A stretch of 64,000 bases of DNA from Homalodisca vitripennis (Eukaryota > Arthropoda > Insecta > Hemiptera > Cicadellidae). A program made the translations under genes and the position numbers. Numbering within the stretch: the first letter of the stretch is position 1; each line of letters begins with the position of its first letter. The stretch lies in NCBI RefSeq assembly GCF_021130785.1, contig NC_060208.1:55517001-55581000 (forward strand). Reading direction: 5' to 3'. This document shows positions 25,301-37,900 of the stretch, piece by piece. Under the pieces are notes generated by a model that worked only from the letters and a program-made list of their open reading frames with translations, did not search any database and was not told the DNA's origin.

Positions 25301-28300
25301 TTTTTTAATTTTTTATAGTTTGGACATACATAAAGGGTAGAAAAAAAAATTGTAGCCCCTGAAAAATGAAGCAATTTTGTTGAACACATATTTCTTACTA
25401 CACACACAAAATTTGAAGAACTTTCCTTGATAAATGCAGGAGATATATCCAATTAATTGTATTGCTGCATAAGCACTTCTTCATATATTTCCACATACAC
25501 GTCAGTAGAAGTATACAGATATGTATACTTGTTTTTGAACTTTTCGAACTTGAAATAATAACAATTGTAAAATAACACAAACTAATTGTAATGTTTTGTA
25601 AGACTAAAACTTGTTTAATTTTTCAAAAAAGTAAAAGAAATAATATTTACAATATATACATTTTATATAAACAACTCAATTCATTGTCTTCAAAAATAGC
25701 ACATTCACCACTAATAATAGGGTACTTTGGGATTATACCGACCACACCAGTATGAAGAACACAAAAATATAAATTTATAGAAACAAACATGATAGAACAA
25801 AAAAACAACTCTTTAATTACAAAATTACAAACTTACAAGCATTTCCAGGCATTGTGATCGGTATTGTTGTCGCTGTTATCTTATCTTTCTCGAGAATCCC
25901 GATTACGACAGGCCACGCGGCATCACATGATTTGCACGGGACATAATTGCCTTTCCATTACAATTCAATTTATATTTCTGATCAGATCCTCTAGAATTTG
26001 ATATTTTACTGATAGGTACTATCTCGAGGGATGTTTTTCTTTCGTTGACATCAGCGCGAAGGCATGGCACTCGCATTTTGGGTGGCGGAGTGTGATCAAG
26101 AATAAAAACAAGTTTTGAGTGTTTTTTCAATAAAGAGTTTAGTTTTAGTTTGATCATGTTTGTTTTTATTGAATTTTTGTGTTTGGGGAAATGTAGGGGT
26201 AAAACACGGAAGTACAACAAAGCGACGCACCAGCTGAAAGGGCGGCGAGACTCTGCAATCACGTTATCTACTAGACCGCTCGACTTTGACCTCTGTCTGA
26301 GGATGGGGAGGGGTTTGCGATAAGACAATTCCTGTTTTATATTGACGAAATATTGTTCTACGCTAATCTAGTAATCAGTAGAGGCAAAATGTCAAATAAC
26401 GATTCATGTCTGGGTGTGGTCAGTATAATCCCAAATTACCAATAATAGTGTTTATCAAAGTGTTTTCATTCACTGGTAACTTTTCTCTACGACGTTTACT
26501 TTTTTTTACTAATAATACAATAAATCACACGAAAAACAACCGCTTTCAATCACGCAAACTAACTGAGGTTATAAGTCAGCATACAACAATGCAACTGAAG
26601 TCGTCTGACAGCTGACATCGACAAATAAACTACGCTCAACGACGACGAAATACGATGCCAATTGGAAGGTTTATTGTTTTTGCATGTAGCCCGTTTCTTC
26701 ACCGACTACTATACCGAAACTGATGGCATTTGGACATATTATTAGCCAGCTACATTAAATTCTCGAGACGTCCGGTATATCGGACGTTGGGCATTTTAGC
26801 TAGACCACCTCTGTCCGATATATCGGACGCCGGGGCTAAAAGGGTTAAGCGATATTAAAATTTTAAATGCCATTATTAACCTCACATACCATACTTTAAA
26901 TGCTTGATTAAACTCTTTTAACAGGTCAACCCCCGTCCTAATATAAGGGTGTCATATCACTGGTTGGGTTCCATAATTTTTTAATTAATTGTATTTTCAA
27001 TCTATAATTGATGAATATAATCAATTTTATTTTTAAAAGAACAGATTAACCAAGGATAACTGGTGAATTTGAATTGAAAAGTCAGGACAACTTACTGCAA
27101 CAGTGATCTTGCCCAGTATAGACTCCGGTATCCTGCGCTGCAACACCTCATAAATGTACTTATAAAGCTTGTCCAGGCTTGTATCCATCAGTTCCATACA
27201 AATCCAGCAATCCCCCTCTTTGAACAGAGCTCCATAGAACTGTACGATGCATGGACATTCATTACTTTTCATCACCACTTCCAAGTCCATAAGCAGCTGT
27301 TTTTGCTCCTTCTCATCCACCGTAGAGCGTATCCTCTACAACAGTCATATAACGCTTAGTTAAAAAATATTTGTACTTTAAATGGTAAACCTTATAAACT
27401 AGCAGTGATCCACAATGGTAATTTCTAGACTCTTTTATACGAGGGCCATCCGGAAAGTAGTACACGTTTCCGCCGCGTGAGGCGCTGAAGACGCGAGTAG
27501 CCGCCGGTCAAGGTCAGATCGCTTCAGTGGCTTGTCTGCCTTCTCTGTTACAAGTTCCGTGACGCTAGCATTGCCTGTGTTGTTTCTGTGGCAGTTCATA
27601 ATGTTTAAAAAAATTGAAAACGCCGCCAGTTGTGAAGTGAGGGGTGTAATAAAATTTCTCAACGCAAGAAACGTTCGACCTTGTGATATTCATCGCCAAT
27701 TAAAGGAAGTGTATGGAGACAATGTGATGGAAGAGTCATCTGTTCGGTGCTGGTGTCGTAATTTCAACTTGGGGAGGGGGAACACACACGACGATGAGCG
27801 TTCAGGGAGACCATCTGTCATTACAGATCAACTGCTGAGGTCAGTAGACGAATTCGTGAGGAACGATCGGCGCGTCACAATTGATGACATCTGTGAACAT
27901 TTCCCTAATGTTTCTCGAACAATTGTTCATGAAATTGTCAAAGACCGTCTGCATTATTCAAAAATTTGTGCAAGGTGGGTCCCTCGCATGCTTACAGATG
28001 AGCACAAAACCAAGCGTATGGCTGCTGCATTCACATTTTTGGAACGTTATTCTGATGAAGCAGACACGTTCTTGAATCGCATAGTTACTGGAGATGAAAC
28101 GTGGGTTTGTTATGCTTCACCTGAGAGTAAACGACAGTCAATGGAGTGGCATCATACTCATTCACCAAAGAAACCAAAAAAATTCAAGACTGTTCTGTCC
28201 ACCAGGAAACTTATGGCAACCATTTTCTGGGATCGACGTGGTGTACTGCTTATTGATTTTATGGCCCGTGGAGACACTATTAACGCTAATGCATATTGTG

Positions 28301-31213
28301 AAACATTAAAGAAATTACGGCGGGCAATACAAAATCGACGGAGAGGTCTATTGTCTGATGGCGTCATTCTCCTCCATGACAATGCCAGGCCTCATGCAGC
28401 GGGGATAACACAACAACTTCTGCAGCAATTCAATTGGGAAATTTTCGACCATCCACCATATAGCCCGGACTTGGCCCCTTCAGATTTTCATCTCTTTACA
28501 AAACTTAAAGAGTTTTTGGCGGGAAAAAGATTTTACAGCGATGAAGAACTTAAAGAAGACGTGACTACGTATTTCAATCGGCTGGCGACGGAGGAATATG
28601 ACGCTGGAATACAAAAACTCGTCACACGTTATGACAAATGCTTAAATTTGCTTGGAGATTATGTGGAGAAGTAGTTTAAGGTATGCTATTTTCAATGAAA
28701 TTGTTTATATTTGTTAATATTTACTTCTGTGTCTTTATTTCACAAACGGGTACTACTTTCCGGATGGCCCTCGTATTTCTCTATCTTATGCTATATATAC
28801 TTCTTATAAGAAATTACCAACCATACAATAGCCTGGTTGAGTTAAGTAGGCACCCTCTTGAAATAATACAGAAAGTAGTTCCAAAGAGTGTTGCCTGGGC
28901 TCATGAGGTTTTAGTAGGTGCAAGTTCCACTAACCAGAGGAATAAGGTGACAGTGAATTAGTTCTTTTCCCATTATCACAACAACAAAAACACACACTAC
29001 TTCTTAATCAAATTACTAAAAAAAATTAATCTATGAATAAAAATTGTTATTTTAGTAATGTATTTAAGGTAGTGATGGACAAATCTAGAATTTACCAATC
29101 TGGAATCCGATTGTGAATATTAAAAAATAAATTCCCAATTCTCAAATCTTGAATCCTATAATAGCTTTTTACTTAGGATCATTAAACTAAGTATGATCTA
29201 TAAAAAAATCTTCAACAATTTCTGTCATTCTTAATCTTTGGGGACTGTCTGGTAATATAAAAAGTAATTCAAGAATGCCACTCTATTGTAAATAGTTTAG
29301 AAGAGGTTCAGAGAAATAACTATACTTTAAGAACAAAGTCATATCCCCTATCTTCTACTTTAATTTGATAGATTATAATATGTAATTTCATAGATTAGAC
29401 TATGGGCTTCCAGAATATATGCTTTTAATCTGCCAAAAACTAGTGCATACATTTGTACTACTTATGAATATATTTTAAACTTGAAATTTTTGAATCATTT
29501 CAAACCACTCTTAGACATGATAAAAAATATTATAATATACATATAACATATCTTAAAGAGGAAATACGAATACGAATACAAAACTTGTGAAGTGAAATAA
29601 ATTTGTTGCTCACATCGGTGAACAAAAGCAGACAAGTGGCAATGCACAAACATAAACATACAAAATAGAAAGTGCAAACAAAACAAGAGGCTGGAAAACA
29701 AATAAATTAGTATTGACAGAGCCACTGAACGAACACAATAAGGCTGAATATCATACGGCCGGTCACGTGACTTCCTCTTCCACCATTCTTTGTGTTTTAT
29801 CTGGCTCCCGTTCTTATTCTGCACGTAGTGCCAGTTTTAAGCAGTTAACCTCTTGCCTCTGCATCGAAAAAATGTTGAGTATCTAGAATGAACGGCATGT
29901 GAACATCAAATTTCTTTTCAAACTTGGAAAATATGTGGAAAACAAGTGTACAATGATGACTCTTTATCACGGACCAAAGTGTTTGGGTGGTTTAAACAAT
30001 TTAAAGATGGCTGGGAAGACATGAGGTACAACACATGCGTTGGCAGATATCGTCATCAAAAACTGATGCCAGCATTGAAAAGGTCGGTAACTTTGTTTAA
30101 ATACATTACCGTTATTTAGTCAGAATTACAACATTAGCGTCCTGACAACCCATGTGAACGTGTACAGAGAAAATGTGGAAAAACAAATCATGGATCTTCC
30201 ACCAGGGCAATGCTCTAGCTTACAAAGCTTTGTCAATGAAGACTTATTTGGTCAAACACAACATCCCCATCATAGATCATCCACCCTACTCACCTGACTT
30301 GGACCTATGTGACTTTTCAGTTTCCTAAAGTCAACACAGCTTTAATATGAACAAGATTTGAGACAATTACACAGTAAAAGAAAAAGCAATGACGTCATGA
30401 ACAGGGTGGTTACAGAAAATCATCAGCTACAAGCGGAACAAGTACGGGAGCCAGAAGAATCACGAGGAGGAGAGTTAAATGACTGGTTGTACGATATTCA
30501 GTCTTATTGAGTTTGTTCTGTGGTTTCACCAGTACTAATATGGTTATTTTCTAGCTACATGTCGTATTATTTACAAGATCATGATAATTTGTTAATGAGG
30601 TATTCATCTATGGTTTTTCATAAACTAAATACACATTTTAGTGATCAGTAATTTGCATACTACCAATCTGTCGTCTGCAAACAGACGCAGCAGACTAGTA
30701 GCAATGAACAAAAATAACCATGAGTTTTCAAATACAAAGTATGATTAAAACACGTTTCCACCATTTTTAATTTGTGTAATGCCCATCAGCTGTCGTCCAC
30801 TATTAAATGCAGCTGAATCACAGTGCTCGGCAAACATGAATATAGAAAATACTAACTGCAAGCAAAAAATTATTTATAAAGATCAATAATTATTTAATTA
30901 GGTTTTTAATTTAAAATTTTTAAAACTCTAGGTACAGGAAAACATGTTTTAGCGATCGGTAATTTGTGTACTGTCGACCAGGTAATAATTAATGATGCAG
31001 AGAATCTCCGCAGATTTAAATTTCAAATCCAGTCAATCGATTCTTGAGTCCGAATCTTTGTTAAAGATTCGATGGATTTGAGCTTCGATACATCACTTGT
31101 ATAAAGAATAAAGTAAAAGTTTGAAGTATCGTAAAAGAATAAACAATATATTGACTGACCTAGAAGGAAGCATTCCTTAAACAACTGAAGAAGTAACAAC
31201 AATAGGGTTTGCT

Positions 31214-31280
<67 letters not shown>

Positions 31281-31890
31281 AAAATATGATTAAAAAATAT
31301 GTTGAACTGATGTTTAATCCTTTTAGGACCAGTAGGAAATTAAATAGATGGCAAAAATTCACCGTATTTTGTAACTAGAACCTAGAACTGTAAAAGACCA
31401 AATGTCTGAATTAATTGACAGAAACAGAAACGACCAACAACAAAGAATTATACTGTATGTATGGTATTTTCCCCTAACATAACTGCTATACATTTTGTAT
31501 TTAGTATTCGTGTAAAATATATAAAGTTTGATACAAATGCATACAATAAATATATAAATTCCTTACAGTAATTTCTCAATTAATTCATTTGTGCTCTTTT
31601 CTATGCCATGATATTGGAAAAGCTGTCTGCCTTTTTTTTAACTTTTTCACTTCTATCCCTAATTTTTAAGATCTTCTTTCTTAGTTGACACTGTCATGTT
31701 TCTTTGTATAATGTTCATAATGTAAATGTAGTGTTTTATTAGGGAAACATTGCAGACTACAGCAGTACTCAATTGCGACTCAAGTTCTTATAATTTTTGT
31801 TTTGTAGCAGATTATTATATAAGTTTTTAATAACCTACAAATTTTATTTTTGTTATTCAGCTATAATATGTGAGAATCCAATTTTGAAAA

Positions 31891-31963
<73 letters not shown>

Positions 31964-34900
31964 TGAGTATATACATATATATTTATAACTAAATATTACA
32001 TAAAAGAATATTTAACCCTAATGAAATGCTGAAAAAATCATTTAAATATCTTAATATTTACTTTAATAAATTGTTTTAATAAAAATGCTACATTTTAGGT
32101 CTGGTCTTTTTGACATACCAAATCTGCTCATCACTAATAAAAAGGTACGCCTAAAATTATTGCAAAATCGATTTGTTGTTGGTTTTTTTTCTTTGCAAAC
32201 CAGACCCCACTATAGAACTTCTTTTTCTTAATTGGACCCAATTTTCCCAAAAGCTTTTGTCGTGCTCTACACACCCATCAACATAATTTTTTCACTACTC
32301 ATCATCGCGTATATAAGATTTTTTTAAATTGCAACGTGGCTAAGACATACCAATAAGTGGTTGAAATTGTACCAATTTTTAAAAACTTTTATTGATTTTA
32401 TATAATATTTTATCTCTCCAATACAAACACTGACAACTTCATTTCTTTGTATGAGGAGCCTAATAAGACAGAGTTAATATATAAGAAGTTTCAGCACCAG
32501 AAGTTTATGGTGCTTATACTTATTATAAATATCCAGTTCCTGAATCTCTACATGGAGCTGAGAGTGTAAAATTTGTATGCAGATCTAGATCCTAGAAATT
32601 ACAGAATGTTGAAGAACACTGACCTTGACTGCCATAACCGTACTGCTTTTCCGATGTACCATCTTGTTGACTGTGCCGAAGGCTCCACGTCCGATCTCCC
32701 CCTGATCCTGCAAGTCTTCTGATGTGAAGTCATAAACCTGTTTAACAGTACGATTGTTACAATGTAACTTTGTATGAATAGTAGAATAAATTTGTGATCA
32801 GAATCTGTAACATTACGCTATTTTTTTGTATTAATATACAGCCATTCTTAAAATTAATACTATGAATTGAACTAATAAATATTAATCCATTTTCAGACTT
32901 TTCAAACCCTTGTGTTTTAAAAGGCAATTGTAACAAGAAAGACAAAATTAATGGTATTTAACGAAAGAGAATACTCACAGAGTCCGGAGACACTTGGAGC
33001 TTTCCTGTGGACTGAATACTTTGACATATCCTCAACCTCTCTCTAGAAGTGAAAACAAAACAAATAAAATTAGTAAACGTTTCCAGTCATAAAAAGATGG
33101 AGAAGGATTAGGGTCAATATGTGAACTTAACACGTTCAGTGCACGCCACGCGGATCCGCGTGGCGTTGCCATAGTCTCGACTATTGCTCAGTGTGAGCCC
33201 AGCTCTCGGCCGGGACGGTTCGTACTCGTTGAGCGTGGCGTGTGGTTCCGAGTTGACCTTGACTTGTACTTCGTTTCTGTTTCCCGCGTTTTTAGCATGT
33301 GCAAGTGATGCGTTCTTAGTGAGTTGTTTATTTATGTGTAGTGACATTGTACTATTGTATTATACAAGTTTTATATCGCATTTCACCATGTCTGCCAACC
33401 GTGCTACAGAAAATAGTGCTACTGACGATGAAGCATCAGATGTGGATAGTGAATCCAGTGGAAACACTGCTGTTGACAGTTCGGGTAGTGATAGTGAAGA
33501 TATTGTAATAAACCCTTCATGGGCTTATAATACAAATGGACTAAGATAGATCCCTTTCACCGGAAACAATAGATTGCTAGTAGATGTACCAGGTAATGGT
33601 TCACCGATTGACTGGTTTTTTATGTTGATGGGAGTCTTTTACCCCCAAAGCAGCAAGCTCCTCTTATTACTCCGCCAAGATACCCAACCCACAAACTTGT
33701 ACAAAATGAAGAACGGGATAAAAAGGGTGACAGAAAACGTAAAGATTGTAGGGTATGCTACAAGAATGAAAAGAAAAGGAAGATGACAACATATACATGT
33801 TCTGTTTGTCCAGGTAAACCAGGACTTTGTGCTGTCAATTGTTTTGACATACATCACAGAGGCCAGCAGTAAAAGCCATGCCCTCAAGACCTTGTAAATA
33901 CTGTATATAGTTTTATTTGTTTTTGTTTTGCACTATATAATGAAATAGTTTCAAATTGGATTGTTTTTACGGTAGCCACTCGCGTTATTAGACTTTTTAG
34001 CCGCGCTCTGTGCGACAAAACTCTTTCCGCGTGCTGACCCCGCGGATCCGCGGGTCAATCTGTGACGTCATGTAATCCGCCATTTTGGATCACAGACGTT
34101 ATTATCTGCCCATAAATCAGCCTCTGATAGCAAATGGTAAGTGTATTAATAAATATTAGACTTTAGGTTCTGGGGCAATTTACATGTATTTGCCGTCAGC
34201 AGTCAACGTGTTAATCTTAAACTTACAATTATTAATCATGACAACAATAACAATGTTTTATTAGTTATTCTCAGCAACTAAACTCTTCAGAATTCCAAGA
34301 ATCTGAAGGCCTACTTAATTTGATTAAAACTCTTAAAATATAAAATATCTATTCAATTTTTAACCTTCCAACTGCCCTTAGTATTTTCCTTAAACGCCAA
34401 TCCGTTTTCCCCAGTTTTGCAAGGTTTCTTCCTAAAATCTGTAAAAAATAGTTTTTTACTGCAAACCTAGCTGTATTTGGTATAATTTTTTTTTTCACAA
34501 TGACCAGTATAATAAGTAACTCGGGTAAATATTTTCATTTGAATTTTTTATGGTGAGTGGGGAATTTTTGTTTGTTTTTTTTTTCATGTAAAAAGGGGGG
34601 GAAGGGTGTGCCTGGAAAATATTGTTAAATACCAACGTATATCCGTTGATTGGTATTTAAGGAACGAAAATAAACAACAGATATCCATTGAATGGCAGTC
34701 GGAGGGTTAGTAAAAGAATGGTAAAAATCATCAACATCTAATCAGCCTATTTTCTGGGAAAAGAGTTTGGTGCATGCCACACAATCTCTATAGTCTTTCA
34801 ACTGAATCTACAAACTTTATTACTAATTTATAAATCATTAACTTAGAAATACTATTTATCCTTTGGGTCCTACGCAATTCCTCCTAAAAATTCCAAGACT

Positions 34901-37900
34901 TGTTGGTTATTTGTATCAAAAGTTCTAGCTCTGATGTACAGAATTTTACCCAAAAATTCCAGATAGTTTCCAGTAAATTATACTAGTTTAACAGAAAAAT
35001 TCATAGCTGTTTTATAAGTACCATTAAAAAAACAGCATTTGACTTTCTTATGTTAATTACTTCATTTAAAAAAATATAAATTAAAAATTATCTTAAAAAC
35101 ACATAAAAAAAACTGTTTAGTACAGTAATATAAAGGGTGTGAACACTCTGTATGTTAAACATATGTATGTATTATACATACATGCTCCTATAACAAGTCA
35201 AAATAGCATGACACAAAATTGAGCCAAAGATATTCATAAATAAATAAAATTACAAAAAATGTTACTACAAAGTCCTCACGATCCTGCATGAGGGTGAGTC
35301 ACATAGATGTACTCAAACACGTTACTGGTATGCTGAGATCTCCACATTCTGCAGTTGTAATGGTGAACACAACATTTGATGAGAAAAGTTTTCCCATCAC
35401 TAAACATACTGTTTTGAGCTAACTTGGAACACTATCAATGTTATTCAGTACAATTTCATCAAATTCAATGTGCTTAGCTTGTTCTGCTGGCTTAATTTGA
35501 TGTCTTATCTGAATTTTGTAATCGTGTAGTCTCAGAAAATTATGAACACATTTTGATGAATTGTGGTTTTTGGCACACTTAGTTCAATTTACATTGGCAG
35601 ATAGACTACTTTGGGATATAAAAGCATGACTGTCTCAAACAGACCACATTTCCTTCCAATTTCCTTGGGCGGCCAGGATATTTCTAATGTCTATACTTCC
35701 AGTGTTTTTGAACTGTTGAAACTAAGAAAAAATAGTTTTATTTGTATGTGGGGTTTCTTTATAAGTTTGCAAAGTGTTGTTACATAACAAACACAGATTT
35801 AAACTTTATGTAGCATAACACACACCACTAACCATGATGACCACGACAGACAGCCAGGATACTACAATCTCGGTGTGTGTGTGAAGATGGTGATTGTGCA
35901 TGCACACAGTTGACTACAAAGGTCAACCAATTGATAAAATAAAAACTTGTATATTTTTCATAGCGTATTATTACATTATTTTCTCACAGATTGCTTCATT
36001 ATTACTTTTACAATTATGAACTAAAATCAAAAAGAATTTTTTTCGATGTTCCTGTATAACATATATATAGAACTCTATTATAATACAAGTGACAAGTGAA
36101 CCAATTAACAAGCAACTTCAATGTTACAAGTTACAATGTTAGATGTTAGTTTCAAAAGTAAAACACTCCACTCTAATTATAACACGTTAATCTACTGTAT
36201 ACAAATCATTTACAGCTTACAACACAAAAATAAACACAAATTTTTAGTGATGAATACCATCATGACAAAACTAACCTGAGTCTCATTCTCTCCAATTTCC
36301 CACTTCTGTAAACATTCCAATATGCTTTAAGATGTTTCAAAATAATACACAGTTCTGCAAAAGGATACAAAATATGAAACTTGTACCCAATTTCATTACA
36401 ACGAAACAATATCCACTGTGTTTCATATTATAAAAGGTATTGTACTATCAGACATTACTAATTCATCTTGTAACTAAGATCCACTGATGAGATTGTAAAG
36501 TACTTCCATACATAATTCATTTTAGGTTAATAAAACCCTCAGGCTACTAAATTTGTCTACACAGGAACAAATGTTTGAAATTCTTTACCCCTTCAACAGT
36601 TATGTTTGAAAGTTAACAGACACAATAATCATATGTCCCTTGCTATAGCACACATTTCTTTATCAGATTAAAATTCAAATTAAATTTTCTTAACAACTAT
36701 AAAATCTAAGATGACGCTAAATAGCTTAAAAATTCTATATGTTACTATTGTAAGACGTTTAGAAATCAAGGAACCACTTAATCATATTGTTCATAGCTTA
36801 TCATAAGACGTAGCTTTTTCATTATTTAACAATATACTTGCATGTTATTGCCATGAATCAATAATTATTTGATTATATATCTAAGATTACTAAACATAAT
36901 TTTGAACTCGAGAGTGCTGAATTAAACCTGACTGTGGTAGTTAGATAGACTGTCAAAGTGACATGAGAGAGACGCTATTTGAGACTTCTTTTCTATTTGA
37001 GTCAAAATTAGGTAATTACAATGTAAACTAAACAATTATCAAAACAGTAACATCAATAACTTTATTTAAAACTCGTAATATAAAGAGAAAATTGGTTGAA
37101 ATTTGGGATCAAGTGAATTAAATTGATGATTTTGAAGAATATATAAATATATAATTCTAAATTCTTTCTACTTTCTTTAAGTCATTAAAGAATTTTCACT
37201 GGAAAATGAAATATATAAAATTGATAATTTTAGGCTGGATTCACCAGGAACTTGTTATGTTAACATTGTACATATTGACTCCATGATGTGCCATACTTAA
37301 AATAATTTTGAAAAGTAGTATAATTGTAAGATTACATTAATTTATATTAGTATTTAGGTTTCTTATCTATTTGACAAGCCTTATAACATAACAACATGTT
37401 CTCTAGTGCAATAATAAAGAATTTCATTTCATTTCGTACGTTTGTGCCTAATTAGCAAACAGAAACTGGTAACTGCACGGTTAATACCTACCCACTTTCA
37501 ATCTACAAGTTCAGATACAGCAAGTTTGCACCAAATAATATTATATGAGCCTGACCCAAGTTAGTTAAATTAATACTTACTTTGACTTTTCAAACAGATG
37601 ATCCTGACTGAGGGGCTTCACTTTTGGAATACCAGGGCGGGCACGGGCTGGGCTGTGTCCTACTCTGTCCTCCGTAGGTGCTATCCTTGGCCTACACAAA
37701 CATCAAATAGATCTTCAATTGATTTATACTATTGATTCAAGAAGTGTCAATATAGTATCAAAAAAGATATCTTATATTATTTTAATGTTTGATTTTTAAC
37801 TATTAAAAAAATTTGATTTGAACTTTAGAGAAGCAGTTTTAAGATCAGATGGAAATATTTTCCTGATGTATTAAAAATTTAACAAGTTACAAAAGAAATC

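Larger units (their letters stand above)
25063..26848 (-). mobile_element. piggyBac-like element with nested TIR element
   Basis: TTAA at 25063-25066 and 26845-26848. Ends CCCTTTTAACCCCAGC and, reversed, CCCTTTTAGCCCCGGC. The right end carries ACGTCCGGTATATCGGACGT and GTCCGATATATCGGAC about 40 bases apart; the left end has a CCATGG..CCATGG pair. A 720-bp element with its own target duplication sits inside (25721-26440). A basic stretch [13 protein letters not shown] on the minus strand near 26500 may be a transposase remnant. Confidence 0.85.
30516..32623 (-). other. Mkk4 intron with microsatellites
   Basis: No coding content. Holds (AT)n(GT)n at 31213-31278 and (AT)n at 31896-31961. Confidence 0.65.
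33127..34214 (+). mobile_element. piggyBac-like element, core deleted
   Basis: TTAA at 33127-33130 and 34211-34214, ends CACGTTCAGTGC and, reversed, CACGTTGACTGC. CACGCGGATCCGCGTG lies at the left end and CCCGCGGATCCGCGGG near the right. It retains the N-terminus and start of the core (33388-33620) and the C-terminal zinc finger (33627-33872). Confidence 0.88.

Noticed and set aside
31797..31988. Frame encoding repeated Tyr-Ile
   Set aside because: It is the translation of an AT microsatellite.
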